Positions 34,854-42,840 of a DNA stretch of 43,102 bases are shown one piece after another (within the stretch, counting starts at the first letter, position 1; every line of letters begins with the position of its first letter). The DNA comes from CAYONP01 sp964405335 (GTDB taxonomy: Bacteria > Armatimonadota > UBA10988), in the NCBI GenBank assembly GCA_964405335.1, contig CAYONP010000047.1, positions 1-43,102 of the forward strand, read 5' to 3'. Made by a program: the position numbers and the translations under genes. The notes under the pieces are model-generated. The model did not search any database, was not told where the DNA came from, and worked only from the letters and a program-made list of their open reading frames with translations.

Positions 34854-34922
34854 ATCAAGCGCCTGATTACCATCCTGGCGCGCTTCGGTAACCTGCACCA
34901 CGAAAGCAGTGCCTGACCCCGC
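34836..34922. repeat. 87-bp mini-element with 10-bp terminal inverted repeats
   Basis: The ends are GCGGGGTCAG (34836-34845) and CTGACCCCGC (34913-34922), a perfect 10-bp inverted pair. Inside, AAGCGC...GCGCTT forms a further stem. Ends of the form GGGGTCAG are, as I recall, typical of short elements flanking REP-associated tyrosine transposase genes; no transposase is present here. It supplies the stop codon of the HTH gene and ends two bases before the -35 box of the next operon. Confidence 0.6.
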
Positions 34923-34923
34923 G

Positions 34924-34952
34924 TTGCGCGGGGGTCGCGGTTCGCGTAGAAT
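34924..34952 (+). promoter_or_regulatory. Predicted promoter of the fadD-mraY-murG-amgK-femX-like operon
   Basis: TTGCGC, a 17-base spacer and TAGAAT. Transcription would start near 34959, giving a leader of about 20 bases with AAGGAG as ribosome-binding site. No other promoter is seen through the following 7.8 kb of overlapping genes. Confidence 0.6.
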
Positions 34953-34977
34953 GCGCGCGCAAGGAGATCAGCCGCGG

Positions 34978-36777
34978 ATGAAGACCCTTCCCGACCTGCT
35001 GCGCCACGCGGTGGAGCGACACGGCGAGCGGCCGGCGGTGTGGCTGAAAGAGGGCCATGACCTGACTCCGGTTAGCTACACCGAGCTTGCGCACCAGGTG
35101 CAACAGGCTGCATGCGGGCTGCTCACGCTGGCCACCGCGCCGGGGGAGTGCGTCGTCCTGCTCTCCGAGAACCGCCCCGAGTGGGCGGTGGCCGACCTGG
35201 CCATCCTGCATTGCGGTGCGGTCAACGTGCCGATCTTCCCCACCCTGCCGGCCGAGCAGGTGGCACCGCTGATCCAGCGGGTCGGCGCGCGGCTGGCCAT
35301 CGTCGAGGACGCCGGCCAGTTGGCCAAGCTCGAGGCCAAGCGCGACGAGCTGCCGCGGCTGGAGCAGATCCTCGTCTTCGACATGAAGAAGGTACCCGAC
35401 GACCATCCGCTGGCGGTGAGCTGGGAGAGCGTCGTCGCCGCCGGCGCCGAGCGGGCGGCCGAGCTCGCGCCGCGGGTGGCCGAGCGCAGCGCCGCGGTGA
35501 CCGAGGAAGACCTGGCCACGATCATCTTCACCAGCGGCACGACGGGCGTGCCGAAGGGGGTCATGCTGACCCACCGCAACTTCGTCACCAATGTGGTCAG
35601 CACCGACGAGAAGCTGCACATCGTGCCCGACGACACGCTGCTCAGCTTCTTGCCGCTATCGCATTCGTTCCAGCGCGTGGTCGGCTATCTGGGGCTTTAT
35701 GTCGGCGCCTCGACGCTCTACAACGAGAGCCTGCGGATGCTGATGCCGAACCTCAAGCTGCTCCAGCCGACGGTGCTCATCGCCGTGCCGCGGATGCTGG
35801 CCATGATGCGCGAGCGGGTCAAGGACGGCATCGCCGAGAAGCCCGGTCTGGCCGGCCGGATCGCCCGCTGGGCGCTCAAGGTGGCCGATCACTACAGCGC
35901 CGAGTATGTCGCCGGACGCGACCCGTCGGGTCTGCTCAAGTGGCAGCACCAGTTCTGCGACCGCAAGGTCTTCGCGCCGCTGCGCGAGATGCTTGGGCTG
36001 AGCCGCTGCCGGTTCGGCGTCTCGGGCGGCGCGGCGCTGCCGCCCGAGCTGGGCCGCTGGCTGCTCGGCATCGGGATCAAGATCGCCCAGGGCTACGGCT
36101 TGACCGAGACCTCGCCAGTGGTGTCGCTGATTGAGCCGGACCGGCGGCTGCGCTTCGACAGCATCGGTCAGCCGATCCCGGGCGTCGAGTGGAAGGTCGC
36201 CGACGACGGCGAGCTGCTGGTTCGCGGGCCGAACGTGATGCGCGGCTACTACGAAATGCCCGAGGACACCGCGGCGGTGATCGATGCGGAAGGTTGGTTC
36301 CACACCGGCGACCTGGCCGAGGAGCTGGGCGACAACTTCATGCGCATCACCGGGCGCAAGAAGGACATCATGGTGCTGGCCAACGGCAAGAACGTGGCGC
36401 CGTTGCCGATTGAGACGGCGCTGTGCGAGAGCCCGCTGATCGACCGGGTGATGCTGGTCGGCGACGACGCCGACGTGGTTGGCGCGCTGATTGTGCCGGC
36501 CTATGAGGCGCTGGCCAAGAAGCTGCAGGCGGCCGGGGTGACGATTGCCGACGTCAACGACCGCTCGTGGTTGGAGCAGCGTGAGGCGGAGCGGGCGATC
36601 CGGGCGGAGATCGATCGCCTGACGCCGCACCTGGCCAGTTTCGAGAAGGTGCGGCGGTTCAAGCTCCTGCGCGAGGAGTTCTCGCCCGAGCGGGGCGAGT
36701 TGTCGCTCAAGATGGACCTGCGGCGGAAGCAGATCCTGGCCAACTATGCCGAGCTGGTCGCTGAGCTGGCGGAGTGA
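34978..36777 (+). CDS. Long-chain acyl-CoA synthetase (AMP-binding, FadD/FAA1-type)
   Basis: The enzyme activates a fatty acid to acyl-AMP and then acyl-CoA. The 599-residue protein has the P-loop-like FTSGTTGVPKGVMLTHRN, FLPLSHSFQRVVGYLG, GYGLTETSPV, WFHTGDLAE and GRKKDIMVLANGKNVAP, the family's motifs in order. The length and the insertion around residues 290-345 fit the long-chain subgroup. The ATG (MKTLPDLL) is 11 bases from AAGGAG. It heads a cell-wall-precursor operon, so it may feed acyl chains to a lipid or acylate an envelope product rather than serve beta-oxidation, though this is inference. Confidence 0.9.
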   Translation: MKTLPDLLRHAVERHGERPAVWLKEGHDLTPVSYTELAHQVQQAACGLLTLATAPGECVVLLSENRPEWAVADLAILHCGAVNVPIFPTLPAEQVAPLIQRVGARLAIVEDAGQLAKLEAKRDELPRLEQILVFDMKKVPDDHPLAVSWESVVAAGAERAAELAPRVAERSAAVTEEDLATIIFTSGTTGVPKGVMLTHRNFVTNVVSTDEKLHIVPDDTLLSFLPLSHSFQRVVGYLGLYVGASTLYNESLRMLMPNLKLLQPTVLIAVPRMLAMMRERVKDGIAEKPGLAGRIARWALKVADHYSAEYVAGRDPSGLLKWQHQFCDRKVFAPLREMLGLSRCRFGVSGGAALPPELGRWLLGIGIKIAQGYGLTETSPVVSLIEPDRRLRFDSIGQPIPGVEWKVADDGELLVRGPNVMRGYYEMPEDTAAVIDAEGWFHTGDLAEELGDNFMRITGRKKDIMVLANGKNVAPLPIETALCESPLIDRVMLVGDDADVVGALIVPAYEALAKKLQAAGVTIADVNDRSWLEQREAERAIRAEIDRLTPHLASFEKVRRFKLLREEFSPERGELSLKMDLRRKQILANYAELVAELAE

Positions 36778-36780
36778 CGG

Positions 36781-37263
36781 GTGGCGCTGAGCATTGCCGC
36801 GGCGGAGCCGGCCGACTTGCCGGCGATGATGCGCTTGATGCGCTACCTGGCTGACGAGCACGCGCTGCTCGACCCCTTCTTCGTGCCGTCGGACGAGTGG
36901 CATGACAGCATCCGCCGGATGTTCCTCGAGCGCTTCGGCGTGCGCGACCATTGCCTGCTGCTGGCCCGTGACGGCGGCGAGCCGGTGGGCATGGTCACCG
37001 CCGTGCTGCGTCGCGCGCCGGCCTTTGCGGTCGAGCGGCGAGCGGTGATCGAGAACCTGGTCGTCGCCCCGGCGCACCGCCGGCAGGGCGTCGGCCGCGC
37101 GCTGGTCGAGGCGGTCGCCGACTGGTGCCGCCGGCGCGGCACGCAGGGCATGGAGCTGGCCGTGGCCGAGGGCAACCAGGCGGGCCGGGCGTTCTGGTCG
37201 GCACTGGGCTACCGGCCGGTGATTCTGCGGCTCTACCGCCGGATCGACGGGGCAGGACGATGA
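36781..37263 (+). CDS. GNAT-family N-acetyltransferase
   Basis: This 160-residue protein has the acetyl-CoA loop ENLVVAPAHRRQGVGRALVEAV and the following GMELAVAEGNQAGRAFWSALGYRP, a complete single GNAT domain. The N-terminal half (ADLPAMMRLMRYLADEHALLD) is a typical helical acceptor region. The GTG lies three bases after the fadD stop, and its own stop overlaps the FHA gene start (ATGA). Its acceptor is unknown. In this operon an amino-sugar or lipid intermediate is possible. Confidence 0.83.
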   Translation: MALSIAAAEPADLPAMMRLMRYLADEHALLDPFFVPSDEWHDSIRRMFLERFGVRDHCLLLARDGGEPVGMVTAVLRRAPAFAVERRAVIENLVVAPAHRRQGVGRALVEAVADWCRRRGTQGMELAVAEGNQAGRAFWSALGYRPVILRLYRRIDGAGR

Positions 37264-37655
37264 GCGAAGAGGTCAATCGGCAGCGGAGCGAAGACGAGGA
37301 GACTCAACTCCTGCGCCGCGCGCTGAACGAGACCGCCGCCGAGTTGGACGAGTCACGCGCGCGGGCCATCCTCGAGGTCTACGATGTCGACGGCAACCTG
37401 GTCGGCATTGTGCCGATCCCCGACCAGGGGCTGAGCATCGGCCGCGGCGCGGACCAGGAGCTGCGGCTCGACGACCGCACCGTCTCGCGGCGCCATGCTC
37501 GGATCGACGAGGTCGACGGCCGCTGGTGGCTCGACGACGCCGGCTCGCTCAACGACACGCTGCTCAACGGCGAGCTGGTCCGCGGCCGGGCGCCGCTGGC
37601 CGACGGCGACCGATTGACCATCGGACTGCACCTGTTGATCGTCACCATTCGCTGA
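37260..37655 (+). CDS. FHA-domain protein
   Basis: The 131-residue protein has a ~40-residue acidic, helical head (MSEEVNRQRSEDEETQLLRRAL) and then an FHA domain. The phosphothreonine-binding residues are visible in LSIGRGADQELRLDDRTVSRRHARI and SLNDTLLNGELV. FHA domains bind phosphothreonine peptides, so a Ser/Thr kinase elsewhere in the genome probably signals through it. In mycobacteria and relatives FHA proteins control peptidoglycan precursor steps, which suits its place directly before the MraY-type gene. The acidic TQ/TQLL in the head could itself be a phosphosite. Confidence 0.88.
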   Translation: MSEEVNRQRSEDEETQLLRRALNETAAELDESRARAILEVYDVDGNLVGIVPIPDQGLSIGRGADQELRLDDRTVSRRHARIDEVDGRWWLDDAGSLNDTLLNGELVRGRAPLADGDRLTIGLHLLIVTIR

Positions 37656-37674
37656 GCGGCGGGAGGTATGGCGC

Positions 37675-39612
37675 GTGGATGGCGAGCTGTGGGGACGCCT
37701 GGCGAGTCTGTTCTACGCCGCCGGCCTGGGGCTGATCGCCTCGCTGGCCAGTGGGCTGGTGCTGGTGCCCTGGCTGCAACGGCGGCAGTTCGTCAGCCGC
37801 GAGACGAAGCAGGGCGTGCGGCAGGGCAAGCGCGATGAGGTGCCGATGGGCGGCGGGTTCATCCTCCTCGTCGGCCTGACCGTGGCGGTGCTGCTGCTCA
37901 CCGGCCTCGAGCAGATCCGCCGCGGTTACACCGCCTGCTTCCTGCTCGGTTTCTGGGGCTTCGCCCTGCTCGGCTACCTCGACGACCGCTCGAAGGCGCG
38001 GGCCGCCGGCTACTCGGAGAAGCTCAAGATCGCGCTCCAGGTGCTGGTCACCCTCGGCTTCGCGCTGAGCTTCTACTGGTACGCCAAGCGCATCGCCAAG
38101 ATGCCCGACGTCGGCCTGCTGCACCTGCCGTTCGTCGGCTATGCGCCGCTCGGCTGGCTCTATGTTCCGTTCGCCTCGCTGTTCATGTTCTATGTCTCGA
38201 ACGCGGTCAACATGACCGACGGGTTCGACGGCCTGGCCGGCGGCGTGGGCGCCGTCATCGCCGCGGCCTATGCGGTGGTCTGCTTCCTGATTGGCGCCAG
38301 CGCGCTGCACGTGCTGGGCGACACCGCCGCGGCCAACCCCGAGGCCAGCGAGGTGATGCGCCGCATGTTCGCCCTCAGCCTGATCGCCAGCGCGCTGGCC
38401 GGCTCGCTGATCGCCTACCTCTACTTCAACTACGCCCGCGGTATGGTCTACTTCGGCGACACCGGCAGCATGGCCCTCGGCGCGGCGATCGCGTTCCTGG
38501 CGCTGTTCAGCCGGACCGAGTTCCTGCTCATCATCGTCGGCGGCGTGCTCTTCGTCGAGGCCACCTCGTCGGCGCTCCAGCGCGGCTGGGTGGCGCTGCA
38601 GCGGCGTTGTCTCGAGCCCGGCGCCGCCGCCGTCGGCGAACCCTGGCTGCCGCTGGTCATGGCGCCGCTGCACCACCATTTCGAGCATCTCCTCTGCCGC
38701 GAGCGTGAAGCGCGCGGCGAGGACCGCGCCGACCTCGAACGCGTGGTCCGCCGGCAGCTCACCCGCGCCGCCTGGCTGCTCGCCACCACCTTCGCCGTCC
38801 TCGGCGTGGCGGCGCAGTATGCCCACTACCGCCGCGCCGCCGGATGGTACGAGTTCTGCTGCCTCGCCGGCCTGCTGCTGATCGCCCTCGTGCTGCTCAC
38901 CGGCGTCGCCACGCGGCTGAGGTACGACTGTTACTTCTTCGCCCCCGACCGCCTCGACGGCTCGACCCTGACGCTCTACCGCGGACTGCCGCTGCGGCGC
39001 TGGCACGAGCTGTACGAGCCGACCACCATCCGGCTCGGCGAGCTGCGCCGGTTCGAGGCGCGCGCGGCGCTCTATCGGCCGCTCGGCTCGCGCGTCGATG
39101 CCCGCCTGGCGCTCGGCTCAGCGCACCTCGACGCGGCCGAGCGCGACGACCGCGCGACACACCTGGCTGCCGCCGCGCGGGTCTTGGAGCAGGTGCCGCT
39201 GAGCCGCTTCCTGGTCGCCTCGCGGCTGGGCGCCGCCGAGGAGCTGGCCGACGCCTATCGCGAGCTGGGCCGGCCGAGCGATGCGGTGCGCGTGCTCGAG
39301 TTCCTGGCCCGAACCACGGGCCGGGCCGAGCTGGCCGAGCAGGCGGCGGCCATCGGCCAGGCGGTGCTCGAGGCGGCCGAGGCGAGCTACGCCGCCTGGC
39401 GTGACGCACCCGATCGCGACGCCCGTGAGACGGCGCTCGCCGCGCACGAACAGCTCCGGCTGCTGGTCATCCAGCGCCGCGACCGGGCGCTGCAACTGCA
39501 CCTCGCCGGCGCCGACGGCGCCGAGCCGAGCGAATCGCTGCAGGTGCTCGAACAGGCGGTGGCCGCGGCCGAGGAGCGGCGCCGGCGACTGACCGAGGGG
39601 AGCAGCGAGTGA
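37675..39612 (+). CDS. mraY: MraY-type phospho-N-acetylmuramoyl-pentapeptide transferase with extra C-terminal domain
   Basis: MraY moves phospho-MurNAc-peptide from UDP to undecaprenyl phosphate to form lipid I. The first ~345 residues carry the family's catalytic signature: GYLDDRSK (Asp103/104), NAVNMTDGFDGLAGG (Asn179, Asp182), YFGDTGSMALG (Asp262) and MAPLHHHFE (His333-335), with about ten membrane helices. Two additional helices follow near residues 365-420. A ~230-residue soluble tail of alpha-helical repeats (for example SRFLVASRLGAAEELADAYRELGRPSDAVRVLE) comes next, not part of known MraY. The GTG start has GGGAGG eight bases upstream. At 645 residues it is nearly twice normal length. 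It overlaps murG by four bases. Confidence 0.85.
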   Translation: MDGELWGRLASLFYAAGLGLIASLASGLVLVPWLQRRQFVSRETKQGVRQGKRDEVPMGGGFILLVGLTVAVLLLTGLEQIRRGYTACFLLGFWGFALLGYLDDRSKARAAGYSEKLKIALQVLVTLGFALSFYWYAKRIAKMPDVGLLHLPFVGYAPLGWLYVPFASLFMFYVSNAVNMTDGFDGLAGGVGAVIAAAYAVVCFLIGASALHVLGDTAAANPEASEVMRRMFALSLIASALAGSLIAYLYFNYARGMVYFGDTGSMALGAAIAFLALFSRTEFLLIIVGGVLFVEATSSALQRGWVALQRRCLEPGAAAVGEPWLPLVMAPLHHHFEHLLCREREARGEDRADLERVVRRQLTRAAWLLATTFAVLGVAAQYAHYRRAAGWYEFCCLAGLLLIALVLLTGVATRLRYDCYFFAPDRLDGSTLTLYRGLPLRRWHELYEPTTIRLGELRRFEARAALYRPLGSRVDARLALGSAHLDAAERDDRATHLAAAARVLEQVPLSRFLVASRLGAAEELADAYRELGRPSDAVRVLEFLARTTGRAELAEQAAAIGQAVLEAAEASYAAWRDAPDRDARETALAAHEQLRLLVIQRRDRALQLHLAGADGAEPSESLQVLEQAVAAAEERRRRLTEGSSE

Positions 39613-40742
39613 ACCCGCTGCGGGTGGCGCTGGTCGGCGGGCGCAGCGGTGGGCACATCTACCCGCTGATTGCCGTGGCCAAGGCGTTGGCCGCCCGCTG
39701 CCCGGCCGAGGTGCGGTTCATCGGCGAAGCCGGGCGGATGGAAGAAGAGCTGGTCCCGCGCGAGGGCTACGAACTCCGCACGCTGGCCATCCCGCCGGCG
39801 GCGCCGGCCTGGCGTCGGCTGGTCGGCCTGCCACGCTGGCTCGGCCTGTTCGGCGAGGCGAAGCGGCTGCTGGCCGACCAGCGGCCGGCGGTGGTGGTCG
39901 GCTCGGGCGGCCAGGTCTGCGCGCCGGTGCTGTTGGCCGCCCGGCGGCTGGGCATCGCGAGCATCCTGCTCGAGCCCAACGCCGTGCCCGGAGCGGCGGC
40001 TCGGTTCATCGCCCGCCGCGCGCGGCCCGACCGGATCGGCCTGCTGATCGAGAGGGCCGCCGATCGCCTGCCGGCCGAGCTGCGGATCGAGCCGATCGGC
40101 TATCCGGTGCGGCCCGAGGTCCTCTCGGCCGAGCGCGGCCCGGCGTGCGAGCGGCTGGGACTCGACCCGGCGGCGACCACGCTGCTGGTCTTCGGCGGCA
40201 GCCAGGGCTCCGGTCGGATCAACGATGCGCTGGTCGAGCTGCTGCCCCGCCTGCGCGGCGACTGGTGTGCCGGCTTGCAGTTGATGCACGTCGGTGGGTG
40301 GGTCAACGCTCGCACCGTTGCCGACGCGGAGGTGTCGAATCTGTCGGTGCGGTATGTCTTCCGGGCCTACCTGCACGAGATGGCCGATGCGCTGGCCGCG
40401 GCCGATCTGGTGCTCGGTCGCGCCGGCGCGGCAGGCCTGAGCGAGCTGACCTGCCGCGGCCTGCCGGCGCTGCTGGTGCCGCTGCCGCGGGTCTCGGACG
40501 ATCATCAGCGGCACAACGCCGAGTGGATGGCCGCCGCCGGCGCCGCGCTGCTGGTGCCTGACGCCGAGTTGACCGCGGCGCGGCTCGAGGCCGAGCTGCG
40601 CGGTCTGCTCGGCGAGCCGGGCCGGCTGGCCGCCATGGCCGCCGCCAGCCGGTCGCTGGGCCGGCCCGAGGCGGCCGACCGTGTGGTAGACTGGGTGCTC
40701 GAGTTAGCGCTTGGGAGCAGCGATGCCGGAACCGCAGCTTGA
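39609..40742 (+). CDS. murG: MurG-type UDP-GlcNAc:lipid I GlcNAc transferase
   Basis: MurG adds GlcNAc to lipid I to give lipid II at the inner face of the membrane. The 377-residue GT-B protein has GGRSGGHIYPLIAVAKAL (canonical GGTGGHxxP with His16), LEPNAVPGAAARF, FGGSQGSGRINDAL, GRAGAAGLSEL and RVSDDHQRHNAEW, all family motifs in order. The Thr-to-Ser-Arg change in the glycine loop is unusual. It is coupled to the MraY-type gene by GTGA, and the kinase gene starts 20 bases before its end. Confidence 0.9.
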   Translation: MNPLRVALVGGRSGGHIYPLIAVAKALAARCPAEVRFIGEAGRMEEELVPREGYELRTLAIPPAAPAWRRLVGLPRWLGLFGEAKRLLADQRPAVVVGSGGQVCAPVLLAARRLGIASILLEPNAVPGAAARFIARRARPDRIGLLIERAADRLPAELRIEPIGYPVRPEVLSAERGPACERLGLDPAATTLLVFGGSQGSGRINDALVELLPRLRGDWCAGLQLMHVGGWVNARTVADAEVSNLSVRYVFRAYLHEMADALAAADLVLGRAGAAGLSELTCRGLPALLVPLPRVSDDHQRHNAEWMAAAGAALLVPDAELTAARLEAELRGLLGEPGRLAAMAAASRSLGRPEAADRVVDWVLELALGSSDAGTAA

Positions 40743-41742
40743 CCTGGCCCTGGCCCGCTGGGGGCTTGCGGGCCAGCCTTGCCGGCGCTTGGCCGGGGAT
40801 GTCTCACACCGCCGATACTACCGACTCGATCATCCGACCGACGGCGCTGAGACGGTGGTCGCCATGGTCACCCCGCCCGACGAGGCGGGCAAGATGCACG
40901 ACTGGATTGCCATCGGCGACTACCTCCACCGGCACGGCGTGCCTGTCCCGCGGGTCGGGGCCCGCGACGACGGGGCCGGCGTGCTGCTGGTCACCGACGT
41001 CGGCGATCGGCTGCTGACCGAGGTTCACGACCATGCCGAAGCCGATGCCTGGTACCGCCGCGTGCTGCGCGACCTGGCCCGGATCGAGTGCGCCGCCGCG
41101 GGCGAGCCGTCGGCCGCCTCGCCGGCGCACGGGCGGCGGCTCGAGGAGCAACGGATCCGCTGGGAGCTGCGCCGCTTCCGCAAAGTCGTCGCCGCGCCGG
41201 TGCGCGACCTGACGCCGACCGAACAGGAGCGGTGGAAACAGGGCGAGGACGCCATGGTCGCCGGGCTGACCGGCGCGCCGCAGGCCTGGATGCACCGCGA
41301 CCTGCACGCCCGCAACCTGCTGGTCCACCACGACCGGGTCTGGTGGATCGACTTTCAGGACGCGATGATCGGGCCGTGGCAATACGACCTCGCCTCGCTG
41401 CTGCTCGATCCCTACGCGGCGCTCTCGCCGACGCGGCGCGAGGCGCTTCGCGGCGACTACCTGGCCCTGCCCGGCAGGGTCCACCGCGACCTGACCGATC
41501 GCGCCGCCGACACGCTCTACGACCTCTGCGCGGTGCAGCGGCTGGTCCACTGCATCGCCTGCTATGTTTGGGTCTGCGACCAACTCGGCCGCGACACCTA
41601 TGTCTGCTACCTGCCGCACGCCCTCGACGAGCTGAGGCGGTCGATGGCGGTCAGTGCGGCGGCGGCGCCGCTCTCGAGCGTGATGGAGCGCCGCTGGGAT
41701 GGGATCTACGAGCGCTGGTGCCGTGACACCATCGCGGCCTGA
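40723..41742 (+). CDS. AmgK-like amino-sugar-1-phosphate kinase (APH-fold)
   Basis: AmgK phosphorylates the anomeric hydroxyl of MurNAc (and GlcNAc) in the cell-wall recycling route that bypasses de novo UDP-MurNAc synthesis. The 339-residue protein has the phosphotransferase fold with WMHRDLHARNLLVHHD (catalytic Asp193, Asn198) and VWWIDFQDAMIGPWQYDLASLLLDPY, close to the AmgK pattern rather than to antibiotic kinases. The ATG has GGGAG six bases upstream. The partner uridylyltransferase MurU is not in the window. Other sugars, or a non-sugar substrate, remain possible. Confidence 0.78.
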   Translation: MPEPQLDLALARWGLAGQPCRRLAGDVSHRRYYRLDHPTDGAETVVAMVTPPDEAGKMHDWIAIGDYLHRHGVPVPRVGARDDGAGVLLVTDVGDRLLTEVHDHAEADAWYRRVLRDLARIECAAAGEPSAASPAHGRRLEEQRIRWELRRFRKVVAAPVRDLTPTEQERWKQGEDAMVAGLTGAPQAWMHRDLHARNLLVHHDRVWWIDFQDAMIGPWQYDLASLLLDPYAALSPTRREALRGDYLALPGRVHRDLTDRAADTLYDLCAVQRLVHCIACYVWVCDQLGRDTYVCYLPHALDELRRSMAVSAAAAPLSSVMERRWDGIYERWCRDTIAA

Positions 41743-42802
41743 GGCGCTCGCCGTCGAGCCGCTCGACGCGTCGCGCCGCGACGCGTGGGATCGGTTTGTC
41801 GGCTTCCACCCCATCGGCAGCTTCGAGCAGGCCTGGGCCTGGGGCGAGGTCAAGGCCCGTGGGGCGTGGCAGGCGGTGCGCCTGGGCCTCTTCCGCGACG
41901 GCGAGCTGGCCGGCGGAATCCAGGTCCTGTTCCGCGACGTGGCGCTCGGCCGCACGCTGGCCTACGCTCCGCGCGGGCCCGTGGTCGACCTGACCAGCGC
42001 CGACGGCGCGGTCGAGCGGGCCGCGCTGTTCGACGCCGTCGAGGCTCAGTGCCGGCGGCGGCGGGCGCTGGCGCTCAAGCTCGACCCGTGCCTGCCAGCC
42101 GGCCAGGACCGCTTCTTGCGGGCCTGCGGCGCGCGGCCGGCGCGCGGGTTCGAGGCCGAGGTCGGCGGCACGCAGCCGAAGTACGTCATGCGGCTCGACC
42201 TCGGCCCCGGGCTCGAGGCCGTCTTCGCCGGGTTCAAGTCTGACTACCGCAACCGCATCCGCAAGGCCGAGAAGCGAGGCGTCAGCGTTCGCCACGCCAG
42301 CTCGGACGACGACTGGAGCGCGTTCGACCGGCTGCTCCGCGAGACGGCGGCTCGGCAGCAGTTCACCGTTCGGGCGAAGAGCTACTTCGACTCGATCCGC
42401 GAGCTGCTCTGCGGCGCCTGCCATGCCACGGTGCTGCTCGCCGAGCTCGACAGCGAGCCGCTCGGCGGCATCCTCTGCATCGCCTATGGCCACACCTGCT
42501 GGTACCTCTACGGCGGCATGAGCGATGCCGGGCGGCAGCACTACTGCGGCTACCTGCTCCAGTGGCGGGCGATGCAGTGGGCGGTCGAGCGCGGCTGCAC
42601 CACCTACGACTTCCGCGGCGTGGCCGCGCCCGAGGCCACCGACAGCCCGATCTACGGCCTCAACCGGTTCAAGGCCGGATTCGGACCCGAGCAGGTCGAA
42701 TGGGTCGGCGAGTGGGACCTGGTCTTCGCGCCGCTGCTCTACCGTGGTTTCGAGCTGGCGCTGCCGGCGGCGCGCCGGTTGCTCAAGCGGCGCGCGGGAT
42801 GA
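41699..42802 (+). CDS. FemX/FemAB-like peptidoglycan bridge aminoacyltransferase
   Basis: These GNAT-related enzymes use aminoacyl-tRNA to add amino acids to the lipid II stem peptide. The 367-residue protein has FKSDYRNRIRKAEKRGVSVR, then ATVLLAELDSEPLGGILCIAY, WYLYGGMSDAGRQHY and TYDFRGVA...YGLNRFKAGFGPEQVEW, the hallmarks of the FemAB/FemX family in both halves. The gene overlaps the kinase gene; ATG 41699 (GGAG ten bases upstream) is preferred, with GTG 41723 as an alternative. It ends the operon. Which amino acid is added cannot be told. Confidence 0.85.
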   Translation: MGSTSAGAVTPSRPEALAVEPLDASRRDAWDRFVGFHPIGSFEQAWAWGEVKARGAWQAVRLGLFRDGELAGGIQVLFRDVALGRTLAYAPRGPVVDLTSADGAVERAALFDAVEAQCRRRRALALKLDPCLPAGQDRFLRACGARPARGFEAEVGGTQPKYVMRLDLGPGLEAVFAGFKSDYRNRIRKAEKRGVSVRHASSDDDWSAFDRLLRETAARQQFTVRAKSYFDSIRELLCGACHATVLLAELDSEPLGGILCIAYGHTCWYLYGGMSDAGRQHYCGYLLQWRAMQWAVERGCTTYDFRGVAAPEATDSPIYGLNRFKAGFGPEQVEWVGEWDLVFAPLLYRGFELALPAARRLLKRRAG

Positions 42803-42840
42803 GCCGAGCCGATGATCCCGCGACGGAGAACACCGGTACC

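Noticed and set aside
40723..41742. Aminoglycoside resistance kinase
   Set aside because: It has the phosphotransferase fold, but the IDFQDA-x-x-GP-x-x-YDL pattern and the mraY/murG neighbours fit AmgK-type sugar kinases better.
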